A DNA stretch of 24,304 nt from PSLL01 sp964389705 (GCA_964389705.1 CAYMEO010000039.1:1-24304), one strand, 5' to 3'; shown: positions 1 to 6,926, counted from the first letter of the stretch. Numbers and translations are program-made. The notes: a model not told the origin generated them from the sequence alone.

Positions 1-1011
1 TAATTTCTCAATGGCCTTAGCGATCTCATCTGTATCTGATTTTGAAATCACCAGAAATGAGACCCCTTTGTATCTAAAAATCCTCTCGGCTATACCCTTT
101 ATTTGGGGTACTGTTAATAATGCATTATTTATTTGCTCATATTGTCTATAATCTTTTAAATCAGTAAACGAAACCTCCCTGGCCCTGTCTTTATTCTCCC
201 ACCTCGTAGCACTAGCGCTACCCCATCTCTTATCAAACTCCGATTTGAGCCTCTCTGCCGCCTTGGCTCCAGCACCTCTTAGCACCTCAAGGCCGATTTG
301 ACTGAGATCAGAACCATTTGAATATGAACTCTCGCTTACCTCGGTTATTACCCTTCCATCCCTATCCTCGGCTCTTATAAAGACGCTCCCAAGGGCATAA
401 TACGTAGTACTATCTCCTATCTTACTCTCTGTTGTCTTTAAGCCCACATAGGCTTGTAATCTAATATCTCCGAGTGGTTCTACAATTTTGTACCCTGAGC
501 CTATAAGTGCTAAGGAGATCTCTCTTTTTACATCCATAAGGGATAGGTCTTTAATAATCGGGTCGCTCTGGGGGCTTTGTAGAACCACTATTGATACTGA
601 AGAGGGTCTTCCAAGCGGCTTTCCTGAAACGCCTTTAAGGTCTTCAAGCCTGCCTTTAAGCCTTTCAGAATCCACATTTGCTTCAATCGAGACCCTATAT
701 CCCTTTCCATCAGTGGTTTCATCGAGGATTCTGTAGCTCTTTACATACTTAAGAGGGTCCTCGCCTTTTAACCTTTGGATTAATTTATCACCAAGGTTTG
801 GACTTATCTGTTCCGCAGCCTCTTCTATCGCCACCATAAGTGCATGTGAAAGCGCCATATCCCTTATAGAGGCGGCTGTTTTTCCTTCAAATGATTCTAC
901 GCCCTCGGCTGAGATTGTTATCGGAAATCCAGAATTTGGAATGAAAAAGAGAAGAATAAATGCTAAAAGGTAAAAGATCCTATGGGCCCTCTTTTGTCGG
1001 ATGAAACTCAT
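1..1011 (-). CDS. FlgT-like exported protein (3' end outside window)
   Basis: At least 337 residues are open with no stop before the window edge, so the C-terminus is missing. The N-terminus has a basic stretch (RQKRAHR) and a hydrophobic core (YLLAFILLFFIP), read as a Sec signal peptide. Next comes an AEGVESFEGKTAASIRDMAL segment with alternating helix residues, which resembles the N-terminal domain of FlgT, the flagellar assembly protein T family. The middle part (VSIVVLQSPQSDP, then KREISLALIGSGYKIVEP) resembles the nucleotide-fold-like middle domain of such proteins. The start at 1011 gives the better signal peptide. An in-frame ATG at 1035 has a better purine-rich stretch upstream and would add MLLLCLKY. 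It is the last gene of a minus-strand series, 15-39 nt after the DUF4177-like gene. No other flagellar gene is in the window, so a flagellar role is not shown. It may be a general periplasmic or outer-membrane lipoprotein-like factor. Confidence 0.6.
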   Translation of the reverse strand, partial: MSFIRQKRAHRIFYLLAFILLFFIPNSGFPITISAEGVESFEGKTAASIRDMALSHALMVAIEEAAEQISPNLGDKLIQRLKGEDPLKYVKSYRILDETTDGKGYRVSIEANVDSERLKGRLEDLKGVSGKPLGRPSSVSIVVLQSPQSDPIIKDLSLMDVKREISLALIGSGYKIVEPLGDIRLQAYVGLKTTESKIGDSTTYYALGSVFIRAEDRDGRVITEVSESSYSNGSDLSQIGLEVLRGAGAKAAERLKSEFDKRWGSASATRWENKDRAREVSFTDLKDYRQYEQINNALLTVPQIKGIAERIFRYKGVSFLVISKSDTDEIAKAIEKL

Positions 1012-1050
1012 ATACTTTAAACACAGGAGAAGCATGCCTCATCTCTTCCC

Positions 1051-1272
1051 CTAAATATTTTGTCCTTCCCCCGGTCTCTTAAATATCCCAAACTCCCCAA
1101 ATATAGATACAAGCTCCCAGCCATCGGCTCCAAATTGGTTTAAATTCTGCTCAAAACCCTTTCCTATCTTTGACCTTCTGCTAGTTGCCGCCTGTTTTGA
1201 GACAGCGATATCATGATCGTTATGGTCAGGGAAAAGCTCATCTATCGAAACTACCTTATAATCCCACTTCAT
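1051..1272 (-). CDS. DUF4177-like small protein
   Basis: This is a 73-residue soluble protein. It opens with MKWDYKVVSIDELF and ends with FGADGWELVSIFGEFGIFKR. The WxYKVV start and the (L)xxxGxxGWELV core are the hallmark of the DUF4177 family, whose members are usually 50-80 residues of beta-beta-alpha type and of unknown function. The variable middle (HDIAVSKQAATSRRSKIGKG) is longer than in the shortest members. The start ATG overlaps the stop of the upstream 67-aa gene by 4 nt (ATGA) and has GAGGGAGAGG just upstream, so it is probably translated by coupling. It sits just before the FlgT-like gene. Confidence 0.72.
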   Translation of the reverse strand: MKWDYKVVSIDELFPDHNDHDIAVSKQAATSRRSKIGKGFEQNLNQFGADGWELVSIFGEFGIFKRPGEGQNI

Positions 1273-1472
1273 TTGCCCTCTCCCTCATCATTTGCATTTG
1301 GTTGAGCCTGATTCTCTTCATGCTCCTCATCTATTATAAGGGGACATCCTTTATCGGATATATCGGGGAGTTTCTTTAAATACTCTTCATAATCCCTTTT
1401 AGTTATAATCCCTTCACGAAGGTTCCTCTCAATAACTCTGACATCATATATAAGATTATATCTCTGGTTCAT
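1269..1472 (-). CDS. conserved-looking 67-aa protein of unknown function
   Basis: I do not recognise a named family. The protein is charged and probably helical: NLIYDVRVIERNLREGIITK is followed by RDYEEYLKKLPDISDKGCPL, then an acidic, probably disordered tail (EEHEENQAQPNANDEGEG). It has one Cys and no membrane segment. A clear GGAGG ribosome binding site lies about 7 nt before the ATG. It overlaps the upstream micro-ORF and the downstream DUF4177-like gene by 4 nt each, which supports real expression as part of the series. The ERNLREGxITKRDYEEYLKxLPD pattern looks like that of small conserved hypothetical proteins in delta-proteobacterial type genomes, but this is from memory only. Confidence 0.65.
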   Translation of the reverse strand: MNQRYNLIYDVRVIERNLREGIITKRDYEEYLKKLPDISDKGCPLIIDEEHEENQAQPNANDEGEGK

Positions 1473-1612
1473 GATTTATCCTCCAGGATATTTAATGATA
1501 CCCAGATAGATTCAGATTCGCAATTGCCCTCAGTTTCCGTGGACGCCCAGGCAAACACTGTGTTTGTCTTCTTTCTATCAAGGTGTAGAAGTAGGGTTTT
1601 CCCTATGTTCAC
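1469..1612 (-). CDS. 47-aa micro-ORF coupled to the methyltransferase
   Basis: The frame opens with GTG (complement of 1610-1612) overlapping the methyltransferase TGA stop as GTGA. It ends with a TGA overlapping the next ATG as ATGA. It reads VNIGKTLLLHLDRKKTN, then VFAWASTETEGNCESESIWV, then SLNILEDKS. A longer version from an ATG at 1663 (64 residues) would overlap the methyltransferase by 55 nt and is less likely. No family is recognised. The alternating pattern (KTLLLHLDR, TVFAWAS, SIWVSLN) suggests three beta strands, like a small beta-sheet protein. The perfect 4-nt couplings on both sides are the main support. The upstream Shine-Dalgarno is weak, which fits translational coupling. Confidence 0.5.
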   Translation of the reverse strand: MNIGKTLLLHLDRKKTNTVFAWASTETEGNCESESIWVSLNILEDKS

Positions 1613-2595
1613 TTCCAACCAATTACAAGAGATGAAGTCAGAGGAGGCTCTAGCTTTATCCACTCTGGTTTTCTAAATCCGGCGTCTTCTAACCAGCCCT
1701 TGACCTCCGAGAATGAATAATCTCGCCCCCTTGTTAGAAGAAGCATTTGGATGGAAAATATGGCCCCAATGGCAGGGCTTGTAAGGGTATCATCAAGGAT
1801 GTGGTCTTTAATTATAATTCTACCATTTCGATTTAAGGATGAATAAACCTTTTTCATGAGTTTTTGATTCGCCTTCTCATCTTCACTGTGAATGATATTT
1901 GAGAGAAAGGCCATATCAAATCCCCCCGGAATATCATCTGTGTTATAATCCCCTTCTAGAAGCCTAATTCTTTTGTACAACTTTTCTCTCTTTAAAATCC
2001 TCCTTGTTACATTGAGTGTTCCTGGAAGGTCAAATATCGTAATTCTAAGATGAGGGTACTTTTTCAGAAATTGCATTGGATAAGTTCCCGGCCCAGAGCC
2101 GATGTCAATTATCGTTTTTATCCCTTTAAAATCTAGCATATTGCTTAAAACCTCCGCATCCCCCCTTGCCATGACAAGTGTGTGCATTGCCATTATGAAT
2201 CTTTCTGTCTCCTCCTCCTTCTGTTGAAACATATCGGGAGACCTAGCTGGCTTTCCCGTGCGAATTGTCTCCTCAAGCCTTCCCCATGTATCCCAGAGTC
2301 CTTCCTCAAAAAGAATCATCCCACCAAAGTATTTAGGCGAGGTCTTTACAAGATACGTAAGAGAAGAGTCGGTGTTGTAGAATTTCCCCTTTTCCTTGTT
2401 TAACAACCCCAATGCTACAAGGGCGTTAAGAAGGAGTTCTGTTGCCCTGTGGTTTGTGCCAAGTGCTCTAGCAATTGCATTAGAAGAACTTCCCTTATTT
2501 CTAATCACATCAAATATCCCAAGCTTTGCCGCAACCTGAATAATCCTCGATTGAGTAAACCCACTAGCTATCCTGCTAAGTTCAGAAAAATCCAT
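1609..2595 (-). CDS. SAM-dependent O-methyltransferase, COMT/hydroxyneurosporene type
   Basis: The 328-residue protein has the two-part layout of the Methyltransf_2 family. An N-terminal winged-helix dimerisation domain (about residues 1-85; LGIFDVI, then ATELLLNALVALGLLNKE) precedes a class I SAM-binding Rossmann domain. Motif I is IDIGSGPGTYP (about 163-173), the acidic end of strand 2 is TIFDLPG, and LLEGDYN is the next SAM contact. His236 in SNIIHSEDE sits where the catalytic His of plant caffeate-type O-methyltransferases lies. The family methylates hydroxyls of small aromatic, polyene or polyketide-like molecules; the substrate here cannot be read. GGAAGGG lies 5-6 nt before the ATG. 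It heads the coupled minus-strand series, 103 nt after the epimerase gene. Confidence 0.85.
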   Translation of the reverse strand: MDFSELSRIASGFTQSRIIQVAAKLGIFDVIRNKGSSSNAIARALGTNHRATELLLNALVALGLLNKEKGKFYNTDSSLTYLVKTSPKYFGGMILFEEGLWDTWGRLEETIRTGKPARSPDMFQQKEEETERFIMAMHTLVMARGDAEVLSNMLDFKGIKTIIDIGSGPGTYPMQFLKKYPHLRITIFDLPGTLNVTRRILKREKLYKRIRLLEGDYNTDDIPGGFDMAFLSNIIHSEDEKANQKLMKKVYSSLNRNGRIIIKDHILDDTLTSPAIGAIFSIQMLLLTRGRDYSFSEVKGWLEDAGFRKPEWIKLEPPLTSSLVIGWK

Positions 2596-2698
2596 TTATA
2601 CCCTTCCTTTGCTAAAATAGGTTATAAAAACCACCTTCGTCCCAATTACGAGTGAGGTATTGGAAAACTCACAGAACAATCAGGGGATATCACGGATT

Positions 2699-3616
2699 TT
2701 ATCTTTTGCTAAACCACTGCCACGTTCGGCTAATCCCGTCTTCTAAACTCACATCCGGAGACCAGCCGAGAACCCGCCTTGCGAGTCCTATATCGAGAGA
2801 GATCCTCTGGACCTCTCCAGGCCGGGACGGGGCATACTCTACATCAAATTCCCTTCCCACTGCCCTTCGCAGTACTACTACAAGCTCGTTTACAGATGTC
2901 TCTATTTCTGTCCCAATGTTGTACCTTCCGACAGGTGCATTAATGGCAAGTATATTTGCCCTTGCAACGTCCTCGGCAAAAACATAGTCTCTTGTCTGAT
3001 TTCCGTCACCAAAAATCAGGCACGGCTTTCCCGATATTATACGGGTACAAAAAATGGCTACGACACCTGCCTCTCCATGAGGGTTTTGCCTCGGACCGTA
3101 AACGTTTGAGTACCTAAGTGCAACGTAGTCGAGTCCGTAAACAGCCCTATAATAACCCAGATAGCTTTCAACGGCATATTTTGAAGCCCCATAGGGTGAA
3201 ATGGGCATTGGAGGTGTGGTTTCATCCGCTGGCAATTTCTCAGGCTCTCCATAGATTGCGCCTCCAGTTGATGCGAAGATGAATCTTTTAATCCCGTGCT
3301 TTACGGAAAGCTCAAGTAGATTAAGTGTCCCGATAATGTTTGTCTCAGCATCAAATACCGGATCCTCTACCGATTGTCTTACATTTATCTGGGCCGCATG
3401 GTGATTAACTATATCGGGTTTAAAGTCAGAAAAGACATTTTCTAAAACCATTCGCTTCCTAATATCACATTTGATAAAATCAGCCTCCTTCGGGATATTT
3501 TCTTCTACTCCCGTGGATAGATTGTCCAATATTAAGACCCTATGTCCCTCTCTTATAAACGCATCAGCCACATAAGAGCCTATAAAACCCGCACCACCTG
3601 TGATAAGGACTTTCAT
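2699..3616 (-). CDS. NAD-dependent epimerase/dehydratase (UDP-glucose 4-epimerase-like)
   Basis: This 305-residue extended short-chain dehydrogenase has a nucleotide-binding GGAGFIG at residues 7-13, an Asp at the end of strand 2 (ILDNLSTG, NAD specificity), HHAAQ after strand 4, a Ser/Thr at STGGAIYGE (about 116-124) and the catalytic pair Tyr142/Lys146 in SPYGASK. RYSNVYGPRQNPHGEAGVVA is the typical sugar-nucleotide substrate loop. Enzymes of this group epimerise or dehydrate nucleotide sugars for LPS, capsule or glycans in the cytoplasm. The exact sugar cannot be told. AAGGAG lies about 7 nt before the start. It faces away from the glycosylase gene and lies upstream of the O-methyltransferase series on the same strand, 103 nt apart, so co-transcription is possible. 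Confidence 0.88.
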   Translation of the reverse strand: MKVLITGGAGFIGSYVADAFIREGHRVLILDNLSTGVEENIPKEADFIKCDIRKRMVLENVFSDFKPDIVNHHAAQINVRQSVEDPVFDAETNIIGTLNLLELSVKHGIKRFIFASTGGAIYGEPEKLPADETTPPMPISPYGASKYAVESYLGYYRAVYGLDYVALRYSNVYGPRQNPHGEAGVVAIFCTRIISGKPCLIFGDGNQTRDYVFAEDVARANILAINAPVGRYNIGTEIETSVNELVVVLRRAVGREFDVEYAPSRPGEVQRISLDIGLARRVLGWSPDVSLEDGISRTWQWFSKR

Positions 3617-3743
3617 ATCTTGCTCCTTGGGGTTGGTCTATTTCTTTCATAAGATTACAGCATTTTGAAAATTATCAAAGTTACTTGTGCTTAAATGACA
3701 ACCCTCTTTCTAGAATAACTGAGCACACTGAGAAAAGAAGATG

Positions 3744-3772
3744 TTGATGTAATAAAGACATTGTATTATATT
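3744..3772 (+). promoter_or_regulatory. sigma70-type promoter for the glycosylase gene
   Basis: TTGATG (3744-3749) and TATATT (3767-3772) are separated by exactly 17 nt. Transcription would start near 3779, which puts the TTG at 3761 inside the promoter and supports the ATG at 3803 as the true start. An AGGTTT/AAACCT inverted repeat (3775-3788) straddles the predicted start of transcription. Confidence 0.5.
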
Positions 3773-3802
3773 AGAGGTTTAAAAACCTGTAAGTTGAGTT
3801 GG

Positions 3803-4564
3803 ATGAGCCTAGAGTCAAATTTAAGAGAAATACTAGAAGATCTAAAAAGGTACTTTGAATTTCAAAAAATCCTGGGGCTTAATGGACTAGTAACTATGGC
3901 AAGAGAGAAGAAAAAGGACCCATCTCAACACAAGACTAACAAGGAAAAGAATGTAATAAAGGTCCAGGAACAACTCGGTATCTTTGATATTCCTTCTAAA
4001 AAACTCACACTTGAAGAAATCCGTGAAGAGATTGATAGGAATTGTATGAGTAAGCTCCATCAGTTGCACAAAAATATTGTTTTTGGAGAGGGAAACCCAA
4101 AAGCAAGACTCGTATTTATTGGAGAAGCCCCTGGAGAAGAGGAAGATAAACAGAGGAGACCCTTTGTAGGAAGAGCCGGTCAGCTACTCACAAGAATAAT
4201 AAACGCAATGGGGCTTGAGCGATCCGATGTTTATATAACCAATGTCGTAAAATGCCGTCCTCCTCAGAACAGAAAACCCGAGCCCGATGAGATGGCGTCA
4301 TGCGAACCGTTTCTCTTTATGGAGCTTCGAACCATAAATCCTGATGTGATTGTCTGTTTAGGAGCAACCGCAGCCCAATCCATACTAAAGACAAAGGAAA
4401 ATTTAGGGAATCTTAGGGGCAAGTTCCACTCCTATGGAAGGGCAAAGGTTATGGTCACATACCATCCCGCGGCACTACTGAGGAATCCCGCATTCAAAAA
4501 ACCCATGTGGGATGATATGCAACTTGTCATGAAGGAATTGGGGATTTCAAAAGAGGGCGATTAG
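3803..4564 (+). CDS. udg: uracil-DNA glycosylase, family 4 type
   Basis: It removes uracil from DNA in base-excision repair. The 253-residue protein has an N-terminal helix (LEDLKRYFEFQKILGLNG), a charged linker, then the glycosylase fold. Motif 1 is GEAPGEEED (residues 107-115) with RPFVGRAGQLL following. KCRPPQNRKPEPDEM carries Cys151, Cys167 follows 16 residues later, and motif 2 is HPAALLRNP (221-229). Family-4 enzymes hold a 4Fe-4S cluster with four Cys. The C-terminal pair is intact, but the N-terminal CxxCxL pair is here N-C-M-S-K-L (residues 80-85), so at least one ligand is changed. The ATG at 3803 is chosen over an upstream TTG because of the promoter position and family N-termini. 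No clear Shine-Dalgarno is seen. The stop codon lies inside the downstream tRNA gene. Confidence 0.88.
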   Translation: MSLESNLREILEDLKRYFEFQKILGLNGLVTMAREKKKDPSQHKTNKEKNVIKVQEQLGIFDIPSKKLTLEEIREEIDRNCMSKLHQLHKNIVFGEGNPKARLVFIGEAPGEEEDKQRRPFVGRAGQLLTRIINAMGLERSDVYITNVVKCRPPQNRKPEPDEMASCEPFLFMELRTINPDVIVCLGATAAQSILKTKENLGNLRGKFHSYGRAKVMVTYHPAALLRNPAFKKPMWDDMQLVMKELGISKEGD

Positions 4565-4627
4565 CTCAGTGGATAGAGTGCTGGCCTCCGAAGCCAGAGG
4601 TCGGGGGTTCGAATCCCCCATCGCCCG
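4555..4627 (+). tRNA. tRNA-Arg (anticodon CCG)
   Basis: All four arms fold. The acceptor is GGGCGAT (4555-4561) with ATCGCCC (4620-4626) and discriminator G4627. The D-arm is GCTC/GAGT. The anticodon stem CTGGC/GCCAG holds the loop CTCCGAA, giving anticodon CCG, which reads CGG (Arg). The T-arm is GGGGG-TTCGAAT-CCCCC. CCA is not encoded. The first 10 nt overlap the end of the glycosylase gene, whose TAG stop is U8-A9-G10 territory. The 3' half borders an integrase relic, so this tRNA was the attachment site of an integrated element. Confidence 0.95.
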
Positions 4628-5266
4628 TAAGTGATTTCGAAGGCTTACGATTACTTCTGCTCTATCCCTTCTAGATGTGGTGTCCAAGGAGGTGTCCATA
4701 ACCTCCCTTTTTAGGTAGGTTTCAAGCTTCCTTATAGCCCCTTTCTTGGCTGACTCCATATATGGCTGTAGCGTTTAAGCATGGTAACGTTCTTATGTCC
4801 AGATAGAGCCATAACAGTAGCAAAATCTTCTTTCTCTCACAATCAGGTTGGATACAAACGTATGTCGGAGGTCATGAAAACGACAATGTCCTATCCAGAC
4901 CTTTCTTACAGCTGTATCCCATGCCCTTTTCCATATCGTAGGATACGTGTAGGGTTCCCCCTTATGGGTAGTAAATACAAAATCAGTCTTTGCTCTCTTA
5001 AGCTCTTTGAGTGTACTCATAAACGGTTTAGATACTGCTAAATCCCTTTCAGGCCTTCTATTGTGAGTTTAGCCCATTCAAGATATTTATCCATCATGGT
5101 ATCAAATAGGGCTGGTTTCTTTATAGACTCAATGCTAAACTTTCCCTGCACCATCTCCCCAAGTCTAGCCTTTAATACCTTCTCTGCAAGGGTTTGGTTT
5201 ACTTTGCCTACATGACCTACTATTTCCCTTTTCTGTCGGCCATCGGGGATGGTAATAATACTGACT
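4628..5266 (-). pseudogene. decayed tyrosine integrase (phage/island type)
   Basis: Pieces of one integrase lie in order but in different frames. N-terminal part (about 5264-5038): PDGRQKREIVG, KVLKARLGEMVQGKF, then YLEWAKL, the start of the core-binding domain, ended by a stop. After a frameshift and loss of most of the core-binding domain and the first catalytic Arg comes the catalytic part (about 5055-4793): STLKELKRAKTDFVF and the HxxR box CRFHDLRHTF. A second frameshift leads to ALSGHKNVTMLKRYSH (about 4830-4745), with the late His and the nucleophile Tyr. A third leads to the tail KLETYLKREVMDT, which runs up to the tRNA. Such a gene pointing at a tRNA 3' end is the usual layout of tRNA-integrating elements. 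It cannot make an active enzyme. No matching second copy of the tRNA 3' end was seen in the window. Confidence 0.82.
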
Positions 5267-5577
5267 TGACGTCAATGGTGGTAATGAAAGAGCCTAGAAT
5301 TAAAGATGTGCTCACTGAAGATGACCACTTTATTCAGGTTGGTATGGGACTGGACTTAGAAGGGTGCCGTAGGTGTATGGTGTTAGGGTGTTTTGAAGCT
5401 TAAAAAAGATAGTCAAGAGGAAAGACTTTTATAAGCATGGAAATATAAGATTCAGGGATTGGGTTAGCTACACATTGCAGAAAGGAGAAAGGATAGGTAA
5501 ATTGACTTTTTCCTAGGGATGAGCTAGATCTGTTTTAGAACCGTGGTGTAGCATTAGCAAAACAAAGAAGGTTACTT
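5267..5577. other. gene-poor stretch next to the integrase relic
   Basis: I see no gene I can support. Upstream of the integrase relic the minus frame may continue in another phase (QYYYHP matches the usual start of such integrases). On the plus strand two short open stretches, one ending at 5403 (RIKDVLTEDDHFIQVG) and one ending at the TAG at 5514-5516 (KRKDFYKHGNIRFRDWVSYT), look like possible relic fragments of unknown genes. The stretch probably is leftover element DNA. Confidence 0.4.
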
Positions 5578-5855
5578 ATGAGTAAGAGACGCAAAAGAAA
5601 GCCCAAATGTCCTAATTGCAAATCCACAAAATAATTCCCATCGTCTACGGAGAACCTCCGCCTGACATCGAGGAGAAGGCCCGTCAAGGGAAGCTTATCA
5701 TGGGTGGATGCATCATACATGAATCTAACCCCAATTGGTATTGTAAAAGCTGTGGAAAAGCATGGAAATCCGATAAAACAAATCCCTATGGGTTTTTTAA
5801 GGCTGTCTACTGCCTACAGTTCCCCAAAGGGAAATCAGCGCCTTTTAAGGTTTAA
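5578..5855 (+). pseudogene. zinc-ribbon protein gene with a -1 frameshift
   Basis: ATG at 5578 follows a good AAGAAGG site. Frame 1 reads MSKRRKRKPKCPNCKSTK and then hits TAA inside an A-run (5625-5632 region). The next frame continues without a gap in sense: IIPIVYGEPPPDIEEKARQG, then LIMGGCIIHESNPNWYCKSC, then GKAW. Adding one A to the run restores one protein of about 92 residues with two CxxC knuckles (CPNC and CKSC), the pattern of a small zinc-ribbon family with CPxCGS...VPIVYG...GGC...WxCxxCG. The break is in a homopolymer, so it may be a true pseudogene, a sequencing or assembly error, or slippage. The function of the family is unknown to me. The codons downstream remain well conserved, so the break looks recent. 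Confidence 0.7.
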
Positions 5856-5864
5856 TCATTTCTT

Positions 5865-5882
5865 TTAGGGCTACGGCTCTAA
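5865..5882 (+). terminator. short hairpin with UACG tetraloop after the zinc-ribbon gene
   Basis: TTAGGGC and GCTCTAA pair (one G-U) around a C(UACG)G loop, a stable UNCG-class tetraloop, 10 nt after the TAA at 5855. No T-tract follows on the plus strand, so it may act as an mRNA 3' stabiliser or a weak terminator. Confidence 0.35.
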
Positions 5883-5959
5883 TCACTAAGTCCTAGGACC
5901 AGCTCTGATTTGATTTAGAATCCCTACCAACCCCTAATTCTTAATCCCCAAAAGAATAA

Positions 5960-6017
5960 CGGTATTACAGGAACTTACTTAAACAGTAAGTTAGTTCAAA
6001 TAAAAATAGCAATACCG
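5960..6017 (-). terminator. nested inverted repeats downstream of the azurin-like gene
   Basis: An inner perfect hairpin, AACTTACT (5972-5979) with AGTAAGTT (5985-5992) and a 5-nt loop, lies inside an outer perfect pair, CGGTATT (5960-5966) with AATACCG (6011-6017). It begins 14 nt past the stop of the azurin-like gene, with TATTTTTATTT between the outer and inner arms on the minus strand. A terminator or mRNA 3' structure fits; a relic of a small palindromic element is the other option. Confidence 0.4.
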
Positions 6018-6030
6018 CTATAATCTAAGC

Positions 6031-6498
6031 TTATTTGACCGTCAAGGTGCCCTTCATACCAGCGGCATAGTGGCCAGGAAATGTACAGATATATATGTAA
6101 TCCCCAGTCTCCTTTGGCACCGTGAAAGTCACTGACTTAGCCTGACCACCTGCAACGAGCCCTGTATGTGCAATAATCTCCTTCATCATATCCTTAGGAA
6201 TATAGCCATTATCCTTGGCGTTAAGTGCCGCATCGGCAAAGGCACCAGGGTCCGCACCCTTTTTTAACAGCACGAAGTTATGGGACATCGCCTCGGGTGG
6301 CAAAGAGGTCTTATTGGTAAGTTTCACAGTGAGTTTTTCGCCAGGCTTAGCAGAGATATGGTCGACACTAAACTTTAGGGTCTGCAGCCCCTCGATCTCG
6401 ATGGTGCGTGCCTGTGCACAAAAGGCACGAATTTCTAACATCATCAGAGATAAAAGCAGTAGAAATGTGATATGAAATACATTACTCGTTTTTAACAT
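6031..6498 (-). CDS. azurin-like blue copper protein
   Basis: This 155-residue exported cupredoxin should carry electrons in the periplasm with one type 1 copper. A signal peptide with core ITFLLLLSLMML covers about residues 9-22 and ends near AFCA. The ligands are His73 in AMSHNFVLL, then Cys138, His143 and Met148 in CTFPGHYAAGMKG. This C-x4-H-x4-M spacing is the azurin/auracyanin form. The region between (GADPGAFADAALNAK, GYIPKDM) matches the azurin helical insert. AAGGAGG lies a few nt before the ATG. Next upstream on the same strand are a DUF1059 gene and a cupin, 167 and 78 nt apart, possibly a loose operon. Its redox partner is not visible in the window. Confidence 0.88.
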   Translation of the reverse strand: MLKTSNVFHITFLLLLSLMMLEIRAFCAQARTIEIEGLQTLKFSVDHISAKPGEKLTVKLTNKTSLPPEAMSHNFVLLKKGADPGAFADAALNAKDNGYIPKDMMKEIIAHTGLVAGGQAKSVTFTVPKETGDYIYICTFPGHYAAGMKGTLTVK

Positions 6499-6665
6499 CT
6501 GTGCCTCCTTCAGATTGATGATAATGAATGATAGATAGCAAAGTTGAATGTGTTACCTCCACTTTCATTCCATATTAATGATACCTGATAAGCCATTAGT
6601 TTTCCTAAAAACTACATTGCACTCTGATTCTTATTAGGCACTAGTAACTTCTTTAAAGAATCCTT

Positions 6666-6848
6666 TCATTCATCTTCTAGAATAGATTTGATTTGCTCTC
6701 TAAGCTCAGGGGTATCTTTATGGCCATGGCTAGTCACTGCATGATATATAGCAAGTGGCAACACCTCTTCTTCTTTGCCACTGATAGTAACTGTACAGTT
6801 GTTCTCACTTGGGTATCTCCTACAATCTGCGACTTTTCTTTTTTCCAT
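6666..6848 (-). CDS. DUF1059 small protein (predicted metal-binding)
   Basis: The 60-residue protein matches DUF1059: a short strand with Cys (VADCRRYPSENNCTVTISG), then EEEVLPLAIYHAVTSHGHKD and the ending TPELREQIKSILEDE. Family members have the form xCxD...C...V.G...EE...A..HA...HG...TPEL...I...I and are annotated as small metal-binding proteins because of the Cys/His set (Cys9 and Cys18 with His in the H-x3-SHGH part). GGAGGG lies close upstream of the ATG. Function is unknown. It lies between the azurin-like gene and the cupin, so a link to metal handling is possible but only inferred. Confidence 0.78.
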   Translation of the reverse strand: MEKRKVADCRRYPSENNCTVTISGKEEEVLPLAIYHAVTSHGHKDTPELREQIKSILEDE

Positions 6849-6926
6849 AATGCCGCCCTCCTTAGTTAATAAATTTGTGAAAAATCATTACATAACCGAA
6901 ATTGCAGAAAGGTATTTCAAACCTTT

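Noticed and set aside
3775..3788. AGGTTT/AAACCT inverted repeat as a hairpin
   Set aside because: The 2-nt loop is too tight for an RNA hairpin; it could be an operator, but nothing else supports that.
3761..3802. TTG start giving a 267-aa glycosylase
   Set aside because: It lies between or within the predicted -35/-10 elements, and the extra residues do not look like the family N-terminus.
4781..5041. 86-codon plus-strand ORF
   Set aside because: It is antisense to the integrase relic, has no ribosome binding site and no family features.
5194..5403. 69-codon plus-strand ORF
   Set aside because: It runs over the integrase N-terminal relic on the other strand and has no recognisable domain; treated as chance or relic.
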